Positions 50,590-58,184 of a stretch of 64,000 bases of DNA are shown piece after piece. The stretch spans positions 1-64,000 of the forward strand of contig CAVZHO010000006.1 in the NCBI GenBank assembly GCA_963775085.1, read 5' to 3'. The DNA comes from JAAFIP01 sp963775085 (GTDB lineage: Bacteria > Pseudomonadota > Gammaproteobacteria > Burkholderiales > Burkholderiaceae_C). The notes under the pieces are model-generated. The model saw nothing but the letters and a program-made list of their open reading frames with translations, had not been told where the DNA came from and did not search any database. How positions within the stretch are numbered: position 1 is the stretch's first letter; each line of letters starts with the position of its first letter. The position numbers were made by a program, and so were the translations under genes.

Positions 50590-51261
50590 ATGAGAATTTT
50601 GTTGGTAGAAGACGACATTGAATTTGCCAAGGCGATTTGCGAATTTTTGCGTGCGAAAGGCTTTGTGGTGGAGCATGCCTGCGACATTGCCACGGCGCGT
50701 AGCATGTTGCCGGTGGCTGGCTGGGGAGCAGTCTTGATTGATTGGCGGCTGCCAGATGGTGAGGGGGTTAATTTGTTGGCCTATGCACGCAGCCATGCAA
50801 GCCAAGCCTCTGTCATGATGCTCACCGCGCGTGATCAGATCACTGACCGCATTCGTGGCTTGGATGAAGGCGCTGATGACTATTTAGTCAAGCCGTTTGA
50901 TCCCAGCGAGCTGCTGGCCCGCCTGCGCGCCGTGGAGCGCAGGCGTAGCGGCTTGACCAGCGCTATCGTTAACGTGGGATCTCTACGGATTGATCTGGCC
51001 CGAGACATGGTCAGCGTGGATGGCCAAGCCGTGGAGCTGACGACCAAAGAGTGGGCATTGCTTCGGGTTTTAGCGAGCCGTTCAGACCGCGCACACACCA
51101 GGGAGTCACTGGTCAATGCCGTGTACGAATTTAATGACGAAATTGCCAGTAATACGCTGGAGGTTTTTGTCAGGCGTCTGCGTGTCAAACTGGGCAATGA
51201 CAGCATTCAAACCCTGCGAGGGCAGGGCTATCGTTTGACCGGAAGCGCTGATGCGGGCTGA
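50590..51261 (+). CDS. OmpR-family response regulator
   Basis: A 223-residue regulator. Receiver domain residues 1-115 have the acidic pair in LLVEDD, phosphorylation site Asp51 in LIDWRLPDG, Thr in MMLTARD and Lys in YLVKPFDP. A C-terminal winged helix (about 125-218) carries FVRRLRVKLGNDSIQTLRGQ. It resembles QseB/PmrA-type regulators. It begins 45 bp after the peroxidase gene on the same strand and overlaps the kinase gene, so it may control the peroxidase. That link is positional. Confidence 0.93.
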   Translation: MRILLVEDDIEFAKAICEFLRAKGFVVEHACDIATARSMLPVAGWGAVLIDWRLPDGEGVNLLAYARSHASQASVMMLTARDQITDRIRGLDEGADDYLVKPFDPSELLARLRAVERRRSGLTSAIVNVGSLRIDLARDMVSVDGQAVELTTKEWALLRVLASRSDRAHTRESLVNAVYEFNDEIASNTLEVFVRRLRVKLGNDSIQTLRGQGYRLTGSADAG

Positions 51262-52618
51262 ACAGCACAGCCTGATTACGCATCTGAGCCGAACACTGTC
51301 GCTGTGGGTCGGTGGCATCTGGTTGGTCACTTCGATGGGCGCTGCGTGGTATGTGCACCATGAAATCTCTGATCGATTTGATGAATCGCTGGTGGAAAGT
51401 GCGCGGCTCTTGTTGGACATTGCCGTACATGAGGTGGACGAAGTTGGATCCATGGCACCATCCGGTCCGGTGGCTGCAATGGAAGTACCCGATAGCCAGA
51501 GCATCAGGGTGGAGAATGTGTACTTGGTATACCAGGTGATGGACAGTGCAGGTAATATCATTTTCCGCTCGGCAGCTGCGCCCAACACGCGGTTGGTTTC
51601 TGATCTCAAGCAAGGCTTTACGGAGGGTCTGCAGTGGAGGATGTACACCTTGCGCCATGCATCGCGTGATTTTTATATTGTGGTGGCAGACACCCATACC
51701 AACAGGTACGAGGGGTTTCGTCAAACCATGGTCTGGTTGTTGGTGATTTTGTTGACAGTGCTGCCACTGATACTGCTGGCGGTGCGGAAAATTACCTCCC
51801 TGGAGCTGCAATCTGTAGGGCGTATGGCCAGTGAAATATCGACCCGAGGCGGAACGGATTTATCGCCTATCGTGGTGAACGGGCTATCAAAAGAGTTGGG
51901 GGCAATTTCGGAGAGCACCAACCACCTTCTCGTGCGTTTGGACGAAGCCTTGAAAACCGAGCGGGCACTGGCAGCCAACGCAGCCCATGAGCTGCGCACA
52001 CCCTTGGCGGCGGCCAAACTTTCGCTGAGTACGGCACAGTCCTATCCCATGTCAGAGGCTGCGCTTAAAGCGATTAATAATGCAAATGCAAGCTTGGATA
52101 GACTGACCAACCGGGCCGAAAAATTACTACAACTCTCACGCGCAGAAGCTAGCGCTACCCTTACCCAGTCTACAGTTGATCTGGGCAAGATGGCCAGCGA
52201 GGTGGTAGATGAGCTTTCTCAGTCTGCCAAAGCGAGTGGAAGAATCAAGCTCAGTTTGCCCGCAGGCCAGGCCTTGACGGCTCTGGGTGACTTTGACAGT
52301 TTGGCTATCGCTCTGCGTAACTTGGTTGAAAACAGCCTGAAATATGCTCCGCAGTCTGATGTATGGGTGCGGCTAACCTATCCCGCAAACTTAAGTGTGC
52401 GGGATGAAGGCTCAGGGGTAAGCCCGCAAAACACGCAACGCCTGCGTGAGCGCCATGTTCGTCTGTCTTCAAATCAAGCAGGCTATGGCCTGGGCTTGTC
52501 CATTGCGAGAACGATTGTTGAAAAACAAGGGGGCGAGCTCAAATTGTATTCTCCGCTCCCGGGACATTCGCAGGGGTTTGAAGCGGTGTTGGCGCTCAAA
52601 GTCCAAGCGATCGCATAG
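51251..52618 (+). CDS. Sensor histidine kinase
   Basis: A 455-residue membrane sensor. TM1 is at about residues 14-36 and TM2 at about 158-176, flanking a periplasmic sensor of about 120 residues, followed by a short HAMP-like linker. H-box NAAHELRTPLAAAKLS with His246, N-box NLVENSLKYAP, G1 DEGSGVSP, G2 GYGLGLSIARTIV. The architecture resembles QseC/PmrB. The start lies 11 bp inside the regulator gene, so the two are translated together. Confidence 0.93.
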   Translation: MRAEQHSLITHLSRTLSLWVGGIWLVTSMGAAWYVHHEISDRFDESLVESARLLLDIAVHEVDEVGSMAPSGPVAAMEVPDSQSIRVENVYLVYQVMDSAGNIIFRSAAAPNTRLVSDLKQGFTEGLQWRMYTLRHASRDFYIVVADTHTNRYEGFRQTMVWLLVILLTVLPLILLAVRKITSLELQSVGRMASEISTRGGTDLSPIVVNGLSKELGAISESTNHLLVRLDEALKTERALAANAAHELRTPLAAAKLSLSTAQSYPMSEAALKAINNANASLDRLTNRAEKLLQLSRAEASATLTQSTVDLGKMASEVVDELSQSAKASGRIKLSLPAGQALTALGDFDSLAIALRNLVENSLKYAPQSDVWVRLTYPANLSVRDEGSGVSPQNTQRLRERHVRLSSNQAGYGLGLSIARTIVEKQGGELKLYSPLPGHSQGFEAVLALKVQAIA

Positions 52619-52622
52619 GTTT

Positions 52623-53450
52623 TCAGTTGAAGCAAGCTAAAAATTGCGTAATCGCCGTACTGACTTTTGCACCTTGGTCTTTGTGCGGTGCATGCCCGCA
52701 ATGCTCTAATTTTAATAGCTGCTTATGTCCAGGCGACAAGGACATCGCACTACTTTCATGGGTAATATCGGTTGCCAGAGCCGCTATCTGCGCCATCGTG
52801 CCATAGGCATCGTCCGCGCCCTGGATGGCCAGCAGCGGGCAGGTGATGCGCGCGCAATCGGCCACGATGTTAAAGCTCGCAAACGCCTCGCTCAGCCATA
52901 CATCGTTCCACTGCCAAAAGGCGCAGTCCACATCGGCATGAAAGCGCGCCAGCTTGCTGCGCAGGTCGGTCGTCTCAAAAGCCAGGCGTGCCGCCTCAAT
53001 GCTTTGCAGGCTGATGTCTTCTACAAATAAATGCGGAGCCATGGCGATGCAGGCGGTGGTGGGGTAGCGGCTGGCGTAGAGCAGGGCAATGCTGGCCCCG
53101 TCGGAGTGGCCCAGCAGCACGGGGCGCTCGATGCCGCAGGCCGCCAGCAGGGCGGGCAGCACCTCCCAGGCCTCGTGGTGCATATAGTCGGGTAACAAGC
53201 GCCCGGCGCGCTGGCCTTGCCGCCTGTGGGCGGGGCTGCGCACCTCGGGGACGGGATCAGATTGGCCATAGCCCCGGCGGGAGTACACCAGTCCCGCCCG
53301 TCCGGTGGCGGTGCACACCTTGCCCGGAAAGTCCTTCCACATCGCCACCGATCCCAGGCCTTCGTGCAAAAACACCATGGGCGCGAGGGCAGATGCACCT
53401 GCAATGTGCTGCACTTCGAGCGAGATACCTTGGACGGTGATGTGGGCCAT
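52623..53450 (-). CDS. Alpha/beta hydrolase with a C-terminal hairpin-repeat insertion
   Basis: A 275-residue alpha/beta-hydrolase-fold protein. The oxyanion region is FLHEGLGSVAMW, the nucleophile elbow GHSDGAS (Ser), the acid region AIQGADDAYGT (Asp) and the catalytic His in HCGHAPHKDQ. The start at 53450 (MAHITVQGI) is chosen from family alignment, because the longer frame adds an unrelated basic stretch. Residues SSAMSLSPGHKQLLKLEHC, just before the catalytic histidine, are encoded by a hairpin repeat copy. A second extra stretch (SPAHRRQGQRAGRLLP) after VPEVR looks like an insertion relative to relatives I remember. Substrate unknown. Confidence 0.85.
   Translation of the reverse strand: MAHITVQGISLEVQHIAGASALAPMVFLHEGLGSVAMWKDFPGKVCTATGRAGLVYSRRGYGQSDPVPEVRSPAHRRQGQRAGRLLPDYMHHEAWEVLPALLAACGIERPVLLGHSDGASIALLYASRYPTTACIAMAPHLFVEDISLQSIEAARLAFETTDLRSKLARFHADVDCAFWQWNDVWLSEAFASFNIVADCARITCPLLAIQGADDAYGTMAQIAALATDITHESSAMSLSPGHKQLLKLEHCGHAPHKDQGAKVSTAITQFLACFN
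52703..52745 (-). repeat. Dispersed hairpin repeat, copy I (inside CDS)
   Basis: Minus orientation: GCTCTAATTTTAATAGCTGC, TTATGTCCAGGCGACAAGGA. It forms codons of the hydrolase on the minus strand, in a frame different from the one used in the pseudouridine synthase. Confidence 0.85.
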
Positions 53451-53518
53451 AGACGCCTGGAATGGTAATGGCCTATTGTGCCGTCTACTATGGGGTGCAG
53501 CGGGTACACTAGGAGGTT

Positions 53519-54523
53519 GTGTGCACCGCACCATTTTGTTGGGACGAGATTTTGATTCGACGTATTGTTTTTGGCTGGCTAGCCCTGTTTTGCTCACTGG
53601 CCGCAGCGGCACAAAACCACCCCGTTTTTGTCCTTAATTCGCTCGATGCCAGCATCAGTGTAATCAACCCTGCCACTTGGGCAGAGACGCAGCGCATTCC
53701 TACGGGCAAACAGCCGCACCACCTGTACCTCACACCCGACGAAAAATCCCTCATCGTGGCCAACGCGGGAGCGGATGGCTTGATGTTTTTAGACCCCAAA
53801 ACCGCCCAGGTGCAGCGCACTGTGCGCGGCATCCTGGACCCTTACCACCTGCGCTTTTCGCCCGACATGAAGTGGTTTGTGACGGCAGCCAACCGCCTGA
53901 ACCATGTGGACATTTACCGCTGGGATGGCACTAACCTGACCTTGGCCAAGCGCATCATCACCAGCAAAACACCCAGCCATTTGTGGATAGACAGCAAATC
54001 CAGCACCGTCTACAGCACCATGCAAGACAGTGACGAGCTGATCGCCATCGACCTGGCGTCGCAGACCCTGCGCTGGCGCGTGGCTACGGGTGCCATGCCG
54101 GCCGATATTTTTGGCACGCCCGATGACCGCCACCTGCTGGTGGGGCTGACCGGCAGCGACAGCGTGCAGGTGTTTGACGTGACGGGTGCCGCGCCCAAGG
54201 TGCTCAAAACCATCAAGACCGGCGCGGGCGCGCACGCCTTTCGCTCGGCGGGTGACAAACGCCATGTGTACGTGAGCAACCGCGTGGCCAACACCATCAG
54301 CAAGATCGACCTGCACAGCCTGGAGGTGGTGGACAAATACGCCGTGCCGGGCGGGCCCGATTGCATGGATGTGTCGCTTGACGGAAAATTACTCTTGGTG
54401 ACCGCACGCTGGGCCAAAAAGCTCACTGTCATCGACACCACCACGCGCAAGATCGTGCAACAAGTCAATGTAGGAAGATCACCCCATGGAGTCTGGACGC
54501 TTGACCACGCCGCACGGCAGTAA
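53519..54523 (+). CDS. YncE-like (YVTN) beta-propeller protein, secreted
   Basis: About 320 residues of seven-bladed beta-propeller repeats typical of the YncE/surface-layer family: VFVLNSLDASISVINPAT, KSLIVANAGADGLMFLDP, HVYVSNRVANTISKID, KLLLVTARWAKKLTVIDT. A signal peptide (VFGWLALFCSLAAAAQ) follows the likely TTG start at 53552; the frame extends back to a GTG at 53519. An AGGAGG at 53511-53516 is the best ribosome binding site in the area but is badly spaced for both. Role unknown, possibly a periplasmic scaffold or metal-binding protein. Confidence 0.82.
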   Translation: MCTAPFCWDEILIRRIVFGWLALFCSLAAAAQNHPVFVLNSLDASISVINPATWAETQRIPTGKQPHHLYLTPDEKSLIVANAGADGLMFLDPKTAQVQRTVRGILDPYHLRFSPDMKWFVTAANRLNHVDIYRWDGTNLTLAKRIITSKTPSHLWIDSKSSTVYSTMQDSDELIAIDLASQTLRWRVATGAMPADIFGTPDDRHLLVGLTGSDSVQVFDVTGAAPKVLKTIKTGAGAHAFRSAGDKRHVYVSNRVANTISKIDLHSLEVVDKYAVPGGPDCMDVSLDGKLLLVTARWAKKLTVIDTTTRKIVQQVNVGRSPHGVWTLDHAARQ

Positions 54524-55424
54524 ACCTGCCCACTGCCACCTGCGTGCTGGAGCCGTGTTGCGCAAGGGCTTGCAGTACGCTACTGTTTTAATAGCTGCTT
54601 ACGTCCTGCCGACATGGACTACGGCCCAATTATTGCCTAAGAAGGCAGGCGCAGAGCCCGTCGCCGCCAGCGCGGCCGCACCGGTCGCCCCACCGCCTGC
54701 CTGCGACAAACCTTTGTACCTCACCTTCGACACCGGCCACATGGAGACCGCGCCTTACATCGCCCAGGTGCTCAATAAACACCAGGTCAAGGTGACCTTT
54801 TTTGTCGCCAACGAGCGCACCAAAGACGACAAGACCAGCCTGAGCTTTGAGTGGGGCGAGAAGTTCTGGGCGCAGCGCGGCAAAGAGGGCCACGACTTTG
54901 CCTCCCACACCTGGGACCATGTCTACTGGAAGGGCGATGCCAAGGGCATCGCGCCCGCCTTTGTGGTGCAGCCCAGCGCCGGGGCGCTGGCCGGGCGCAG
55001 CTTTACCTGGGAGCCCAAAAAATACTGCGCGCAGATTACCCAGGCGCGCGAGCGCATCGAAGAATTCACCGGCAAAAAAGCCCTGCCCATTTGGCGCGCC
55101 CCCGGTGGCAAAACCTCACCCAAGCAGCTGGCCATGGCCGAGGCCTGTGGCTACAAGCATGTGGGCTGGGCGGCCGCAGGCTTTTTGGGCGACGAACTGC
55201 CCAGCGAGCGCTACCCGAACGATTTGCTGCTGAAAAAAGCCCTCAAGGACATCAAGAGTGGCGATATTTTGATGGCCCATCTGGGCATCTGGTCGCGCAA
55301 AGACCCCTGGGCAACTGCCGCGCTGGAGCCTTTGATTACCGGGCTGAAAGACCAGGGCTATTGCTTTACCACCCTGCGCCACCACCCCGACTACAAGGCG
55401 TGGTTGGCCGCGCACGGCAGCTAG
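54486..55424 (+). CDS. Polysaccharide deacetylase (NodB domain), exported
   Basis: Carbohydrate esterase family 4-like protein, 312 residues. NodB motifs: LTFDTGHMETAPYIA (motif 1, second Asp replaced by GH), ASHTWDHVYW (motif 2, HxxxH-type), IWRAPGGKTSP (motif 3) and DILMAHLGIW (near motif 5). The signal sequence core TVLIAAYVLPTWTTA is encoded by a hairpin repeat copy. It overlaps the propeller gene by 38 bp, and a later start near residue 24 is possible. Likely acts on peptidoglycan or exopolysaccharide in the periplasm. Confidence 0.85.
   Translation: MESGRLTTPHGSKPAHCHLRAGAVLRKGLQYATVLIAAYVLPTWTTAQLLPKKAGAEPVAASAAAPVAPPPACDKPLYLTFDTGHMETAPYIAQVLNKHQVKVTFFVANERTKDDKTSLSFEWGEKFWAQRGKEGHDFASHTWDHVYWKGDAKGIAPAFVVQPSAGALAGRSFTWEPKKYCAQITQARERIEEFTGKKALPIWRAPGGKTSPKQLAMAEACGYKHVGWAAAGFLGDELPSERYPNDLLLKKALKDIKSGDILMAHLGIWSRKDPWATAALEPLITGLKDQGYCFTTLRHHPDYKAWLAAHGS
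54579..54622 (-). repeat. Dispersed hairpin repeat, copy J (encodes a signal peptide)
   Basis: Minus orientation: GCTACTGTTTTAATAGCTGC, TTACGTCCTGCCGACATGGA. Read on the + strand it encodes ATVLIAAYVLPTWT, the hydrophobic core of the deacetylase signal peptide. Confidence 0.85.
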
Positions 55425-55439
55425 GCAGGGCGGGCCACC

Positions 55440-56486
55440 ATGCTGAATGCCTTGATCAACACCTTTGACCGTGCGCAGCAGTGGCTGTACGAGTCGGCGG
55501 TGCAACCGTTGATGTTTAACCTCGGTATGGGCGCGGTACTGGAAGACGGTTTTGAGGCCACCGGTTGGCTGCTGGTGGGCCTGCTGCAAATCGCGGTGCT
55601 GCTGTGCGTGATAGGCCCCTGGCAGCGCGCCATGCCCGTGGAGGCCGTCACCGACAAAGCCACGGTGCGCACCGATATGCTCTACACCCTGATTCACCGT
55701 CTGGGGCTGTTTCGGGTCGCGCTGTTTTTTACCGTCACACCGCTGTTTGATGCCGTGTTTGGCACACTGCGCCAACAGGGCATTGGCGGCTTTCATCTCG
55801 ACCAATTCCTGGGCTTGGCCGGCTACCCCTTGCTGGGCCTGGCGGTCTACCTGGTGGTGCTGGATTTCATTGGCTACTGGATTCACCGGGGCCAGCACCA
55901 TTTTGAGTGGTGGTGGAAGCTGCACAGCCTGCACCATGCCCAGCGCCAGATGACGATGTGGAGCGACAACCGCAACCACCTGCTGGACGACTTGCTGGTC
56001 GACAGCCTGCTGGTGATCGCCGCGCAAATCATCGGCATAGCCCCCGGCCAGTTTGTCGCCATCGTCGCCTGTACCCAACTGAGCGAGAGTTTTCAGCACG
56101 CCAGTATCAAGCTATGGTTTGGCGCGGTAGGCGAGCGGTTGTGGGTCAGCCCGCGCTTTCACCGTCTGCACCATGCAATTGGCATTGGGCACGAGACTAT
56201 CCCAGCTAGAGACGCAACGAGCGCCGACAGGCCACCCTTAGGCGCGAGGGCCCCCAAGGGGGGCAGCGCAGCACACGCAGTGGCCAGCGTGGGGGCTACC
56301 GTGCTCGGTGGGCATAACTTTGGAATACTTTTGCCTTGGTGGGATTCGCTCTTTGGCACCGCAAACTACGAAAAACGTTTCGATGCCACGGGCGTACGCG
56401 ACCAGTTAGAGCAGGGGCGCGATTACGGGCGAGGTTTTTGGCAGCAGCAGTGGCTGGGTCTCAAGCGCCTGGCGGGTCGGGCCTGA
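55440..56486 (+). CDS. Sterol desaturase-like (fatty acid hydroxylase) membrane protein
   Basis: Di-iron membrane oxygenase family, 348 residues, four or five transmembrane helices. Histidine boxes: HRGQHH, HSLHHAQRQ, and HRLHHAIGIGH. Between the third box and the conserved GGHNFGILLPWWDSLFG a 79-bp GC-rich repeat inserts RPPLGARAPKGGSAAHAVAS (about 265-284), precisely in the active-site loop. In relatives I remember these two motifs are separated by only a few residues. Activity might be affected. Substrate unknown. Confidence 0.88.
   Translation: MLNALINTFDRAQQWLYESAVQPLMFNLGMGAVLEDGFEATGWLLVGLLQIAVLLCVIGPWQRAMPVEAVTDKATVRTDMLYTLIHRLGLFRVALFFTVTPLFDAVFGTLRQQGIGGFHLDQFLGLAGYPLLGLAVYLVVLDFIGYWIHRGQHHFEWWWKLHSLHHAQRQMTMWSDNRNHLLDDLLVDSLLVIAAQIIGIAPGQFVAIVACTQLSESFQHASIKLWFGAVGERLWVSPRFHRLHHAIGIGHETIPARDATSADRPPLGARAPKGGSAAHAVASVGATVLGGHNFGILLPWWDSLFGTANYEKRFDATGVRDQLEQGRDYGRGFWQQQWLGLKRLAGRA
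56221..56299 (+). repeat. GC-rich in-frame coding repeat, copy 2 (in sterol desaturase-like gene)
   Basis: About 66 of 79 bases match 27229-27307. The core GCGCGAGGGCCCCCAAGGGG is nearly identical. It is read in the same frame as in gltB, giving GARAPKGGSAAHAVASVGA. Confidence 0.78.
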
Positions 56487-56497
56487 GCGACCCGCTG

Positions 56498-57331
56498 ATG
56501 GCGCGCTTTATTCTCATCAACACCTCCCACGCAGGCAATGTCGGCGCAGCCGCGCGTGCGCTGAAGGTGATGGGTTTTGACGACATGGTGCTGGTGGCGC
56601 CGCGCTGGGCCAATGTGCTGCGCCGCGAAGAGACCATCCAGCGCGCCAGCGGAGCCAACGACGTGCTGGACAAAACCCGCATCGTCGACAGCCTGGACGA
56701 GGCGCTGGACGGCGTAGACCACCTGTGCGCCACCGCCATGACCCCACGCGACTTTGGCCCGCCTACCTACGCGGTGCGTGCCTACTTTGAGTTGCTACAA
56801 AAAGAGAAGCTGCTTACGCCTATTTTTAATGGTCTAGAGCCTGATTTACTAGATAAAACAGCCGCCCCGCGCATGGCCTTCCTGTTCGGTTCTGAGCGCT
56901 TTGGCATGCGTAACGAAGACGTGTACCGCTGCCACGCGGCCCTCAGCATCCCCACCAACCCACAGTTCGGTTCGCTCAACCTGGCCAGTGCCGTGCAACT
57001 GATCGCGTATGAGTGGCGCCAAGCCTTGGGCGGCTTTGCAGTGCAACAGGCGGTGCAACCCGCCGCGTTGGCTGATGCGCGGGCCGTCAGCGGCCTGCTC
57101 AGCCATTTAGAGGAGGCCTTGGTGCATGTGGGCTACCTTGACCCCGCAGCACCCAAAAAGCTCATGCCGCGCCTGAACGCACTGCTCAACCGTGCCCAGC
57201 TACGCGAGGAAGAAATCCACATCCTGCGCGGCGTGGCCAAAGCCATGTTGCTGACACACACGCAGGCCCCAGCTGGCGCGCAAGCCGCAGCACTAGCCAC
57301 AGAGTCCATGCCTGCGGGTGATGCCAGCTAA
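56498..57331 (+). CDS. trmJ: tRNA (cytidine/uridine-2'-O)-methyltransferase TrmJ
   Basis: SPOUT-class methyltransferase modifying position 32 of tRNAs. The N-terminus MARFILINTSHAGNVGAAAR is the SAM/knot start. VLVAPRW, DHLCATAMTPRDFGPPTY, FLFGSERFGMRNEDVYRC and PQFGSLNLASAVQLIAYEW are family signatures. The start at 56498 matches relatives, while the frame extends upstream into the desaturase gene. The length is 277. Residues from about 98-118 (ELLQKEKLLTPIFNGLEPDLL) are an extra loop partly made of a degenerate hairpin repeat. Confidence 0.92.
   Translation: MARFILINTSHAGNVGAAARALKVMGFDDMVLVAPRWANVLRREETIQRASGANDVLDKTRIVDSLDEALDGVDHLCATAMTPRDFGPPTYAVRAYFELLQKEKLLTPIFNGLEPDLLDKTAAPRMAFLFGSERFGMRNEDVYRCHAALSIPTNPQFGSLNLASAVQLIAYEWRQALGGFAVQQAVQPAALADARAVSGLLSHLEEALVHVGYLDPAAPKKLMPRLNALLNRAQLREEEIHILRGVAKAMLLTHTQAPAGAQAAALATESMPAGDAS
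56794..56820 (-). repeat. Partial hairpin repeat, copy K (inside trmJ)
   Basis: GCTACAAAAAGAGAAGCTGC TTACGCC resembles the left 27 bases of copy A (GCTATAAATTAAATAGCTGC TTACGTCC). The right half is not recognisable. Confidence 0.5.
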
Positions 57332-57348
57332 CGCGCTAAACTCAACGC

Positions 57349-58122
57349 ATGTTTACCCGCCTTCGCTCCGACATCCAATGCATTCTTGACCGCGACCCGG
57401 CTGCCCGCAGTACCTGGGAGGTGCTGACCTGTTACCCCGGCCTGCATGCACTGGTGCTGCACCGGCGCGCGCACTGGTGCTGGACGCATGGTTTTAAATG
57501 GTTGGGGCGCTTTATCTCGCATATTGCGCGTGGCCTGACGGGGATAGAAATCCACCCCGGTGCCATCATTGGCGAGGGCGTGTTCTTTGACCACGCCATG
57601 GGCGTGGTGGTGGGCGAGACCGCCGAGATAGGCGACGGCTGCACCATCTACCAGGGCGTGACCTTGGGTGGCACCTCACTCTACAAGGGCAGCAAGCGCC
57701 ACCCCACGCTGGGCAAGGATGTGGTGGTGAGCGCCGGGGCCAAGGTGCTGGGCGGTTTTGTGGTGGGTGATGGGGCCAAGATCGGCAGCAACGCGGTGGT
57801 CATCAAGCCGGTGCCCGCAGGGGCCACGGCGGTGGGCATCCCGGCGCGCATCATCCCGTCCAAAGACGGGCACAGTGCGGATGTGACCACGCACGAGAAG
57901 AAGTTTTCGGCCTACGGCATTACCGATGAAGACGACCCGCTCAGCCAGGCCATGCGCGGCTTGATTGACAACGCGTCAAGCCAGGAGGCGCAGATTGCCC
58001 TCTTGTGGCGGGCGATTGAAAAACTATCGACCGGGCAAACGCCAGCCGATTGCGTGCCCGAGAACGCCACGCTGCATGAGCGCTTTGAGGGCAAGAAGCT
58101 GACCGACCTGCTGGGCAAGTAG
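57349..58122 (+). CDS. cysE: Serine O-acetyltransferase CysE
   Basis: Acetylates serine with acetyl-CoA in cysteine synthesis. Left-handed beta-helix hexapeptides run from about 65 to 165 (IEIHPGAIIGEGVFFDHAMG, VVVGETAEIGDGCTIYQG). The catalytic His and Asp lie in FFDHAMG and the acyl-binding turn in VTLGGTSLYKGSKRHP. The length of 257 is typical of the shorter SAT family. The last residues are not the usual GI(I/D)-type tail needed to dock with CysK, ending ...KLTDLLGK. A terminator follows. Confidence 0.93.
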   Translation: MFTRLRSDIQCILDRDPAARSTWEVLTCYPGLHALVLHRRAHWCWTHGFKWLGRFISHIARGLTGIEIHPGAIIGEGVFFDHAMGVVVGETAEIGDGCTIYQGVTLGGTSLYKGSKRHPTLGKDVVVSAGAKVLGGFVVGDGAKIGSNAVVIKPVPAGATAVGIPARIIPSKDGHSADVTTHEKKFSAYGITDEDDPLSQAMRGLIDNASSQEAQIALLWRAIEKLSTGQTPADCVPENATLHERFEGKKLTDLLGK

Positions 58123-58127
58123 GTGCA

Positions 58128-58151
58128 ACAGGGGCGCAGTGCAGCCCCTGT
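58128..58151. terminator. Bidirectional hairpin between cysE and the FecR-like gene
   Basis: Perfect 8-bp stem ACAGGGGC (58128-58135) and GCCCCTGT (58144-58151) with loop GCAGTGCA, six bases after the cysE stop, between convergent genes. No long T-run on either side. Confidence 0.6.
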
Positions 58152-58184
58152 GCTGCCCTTGTGCAGCGCTCTAAGCTGCCCCGC

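Noticed and set aside
53305..53637. Frame starting near the AGGAGG at 53511
   Set aside because: The frame ends quickly and encodes no known protein; the propeller frame is the real gene although its start is uncertain.
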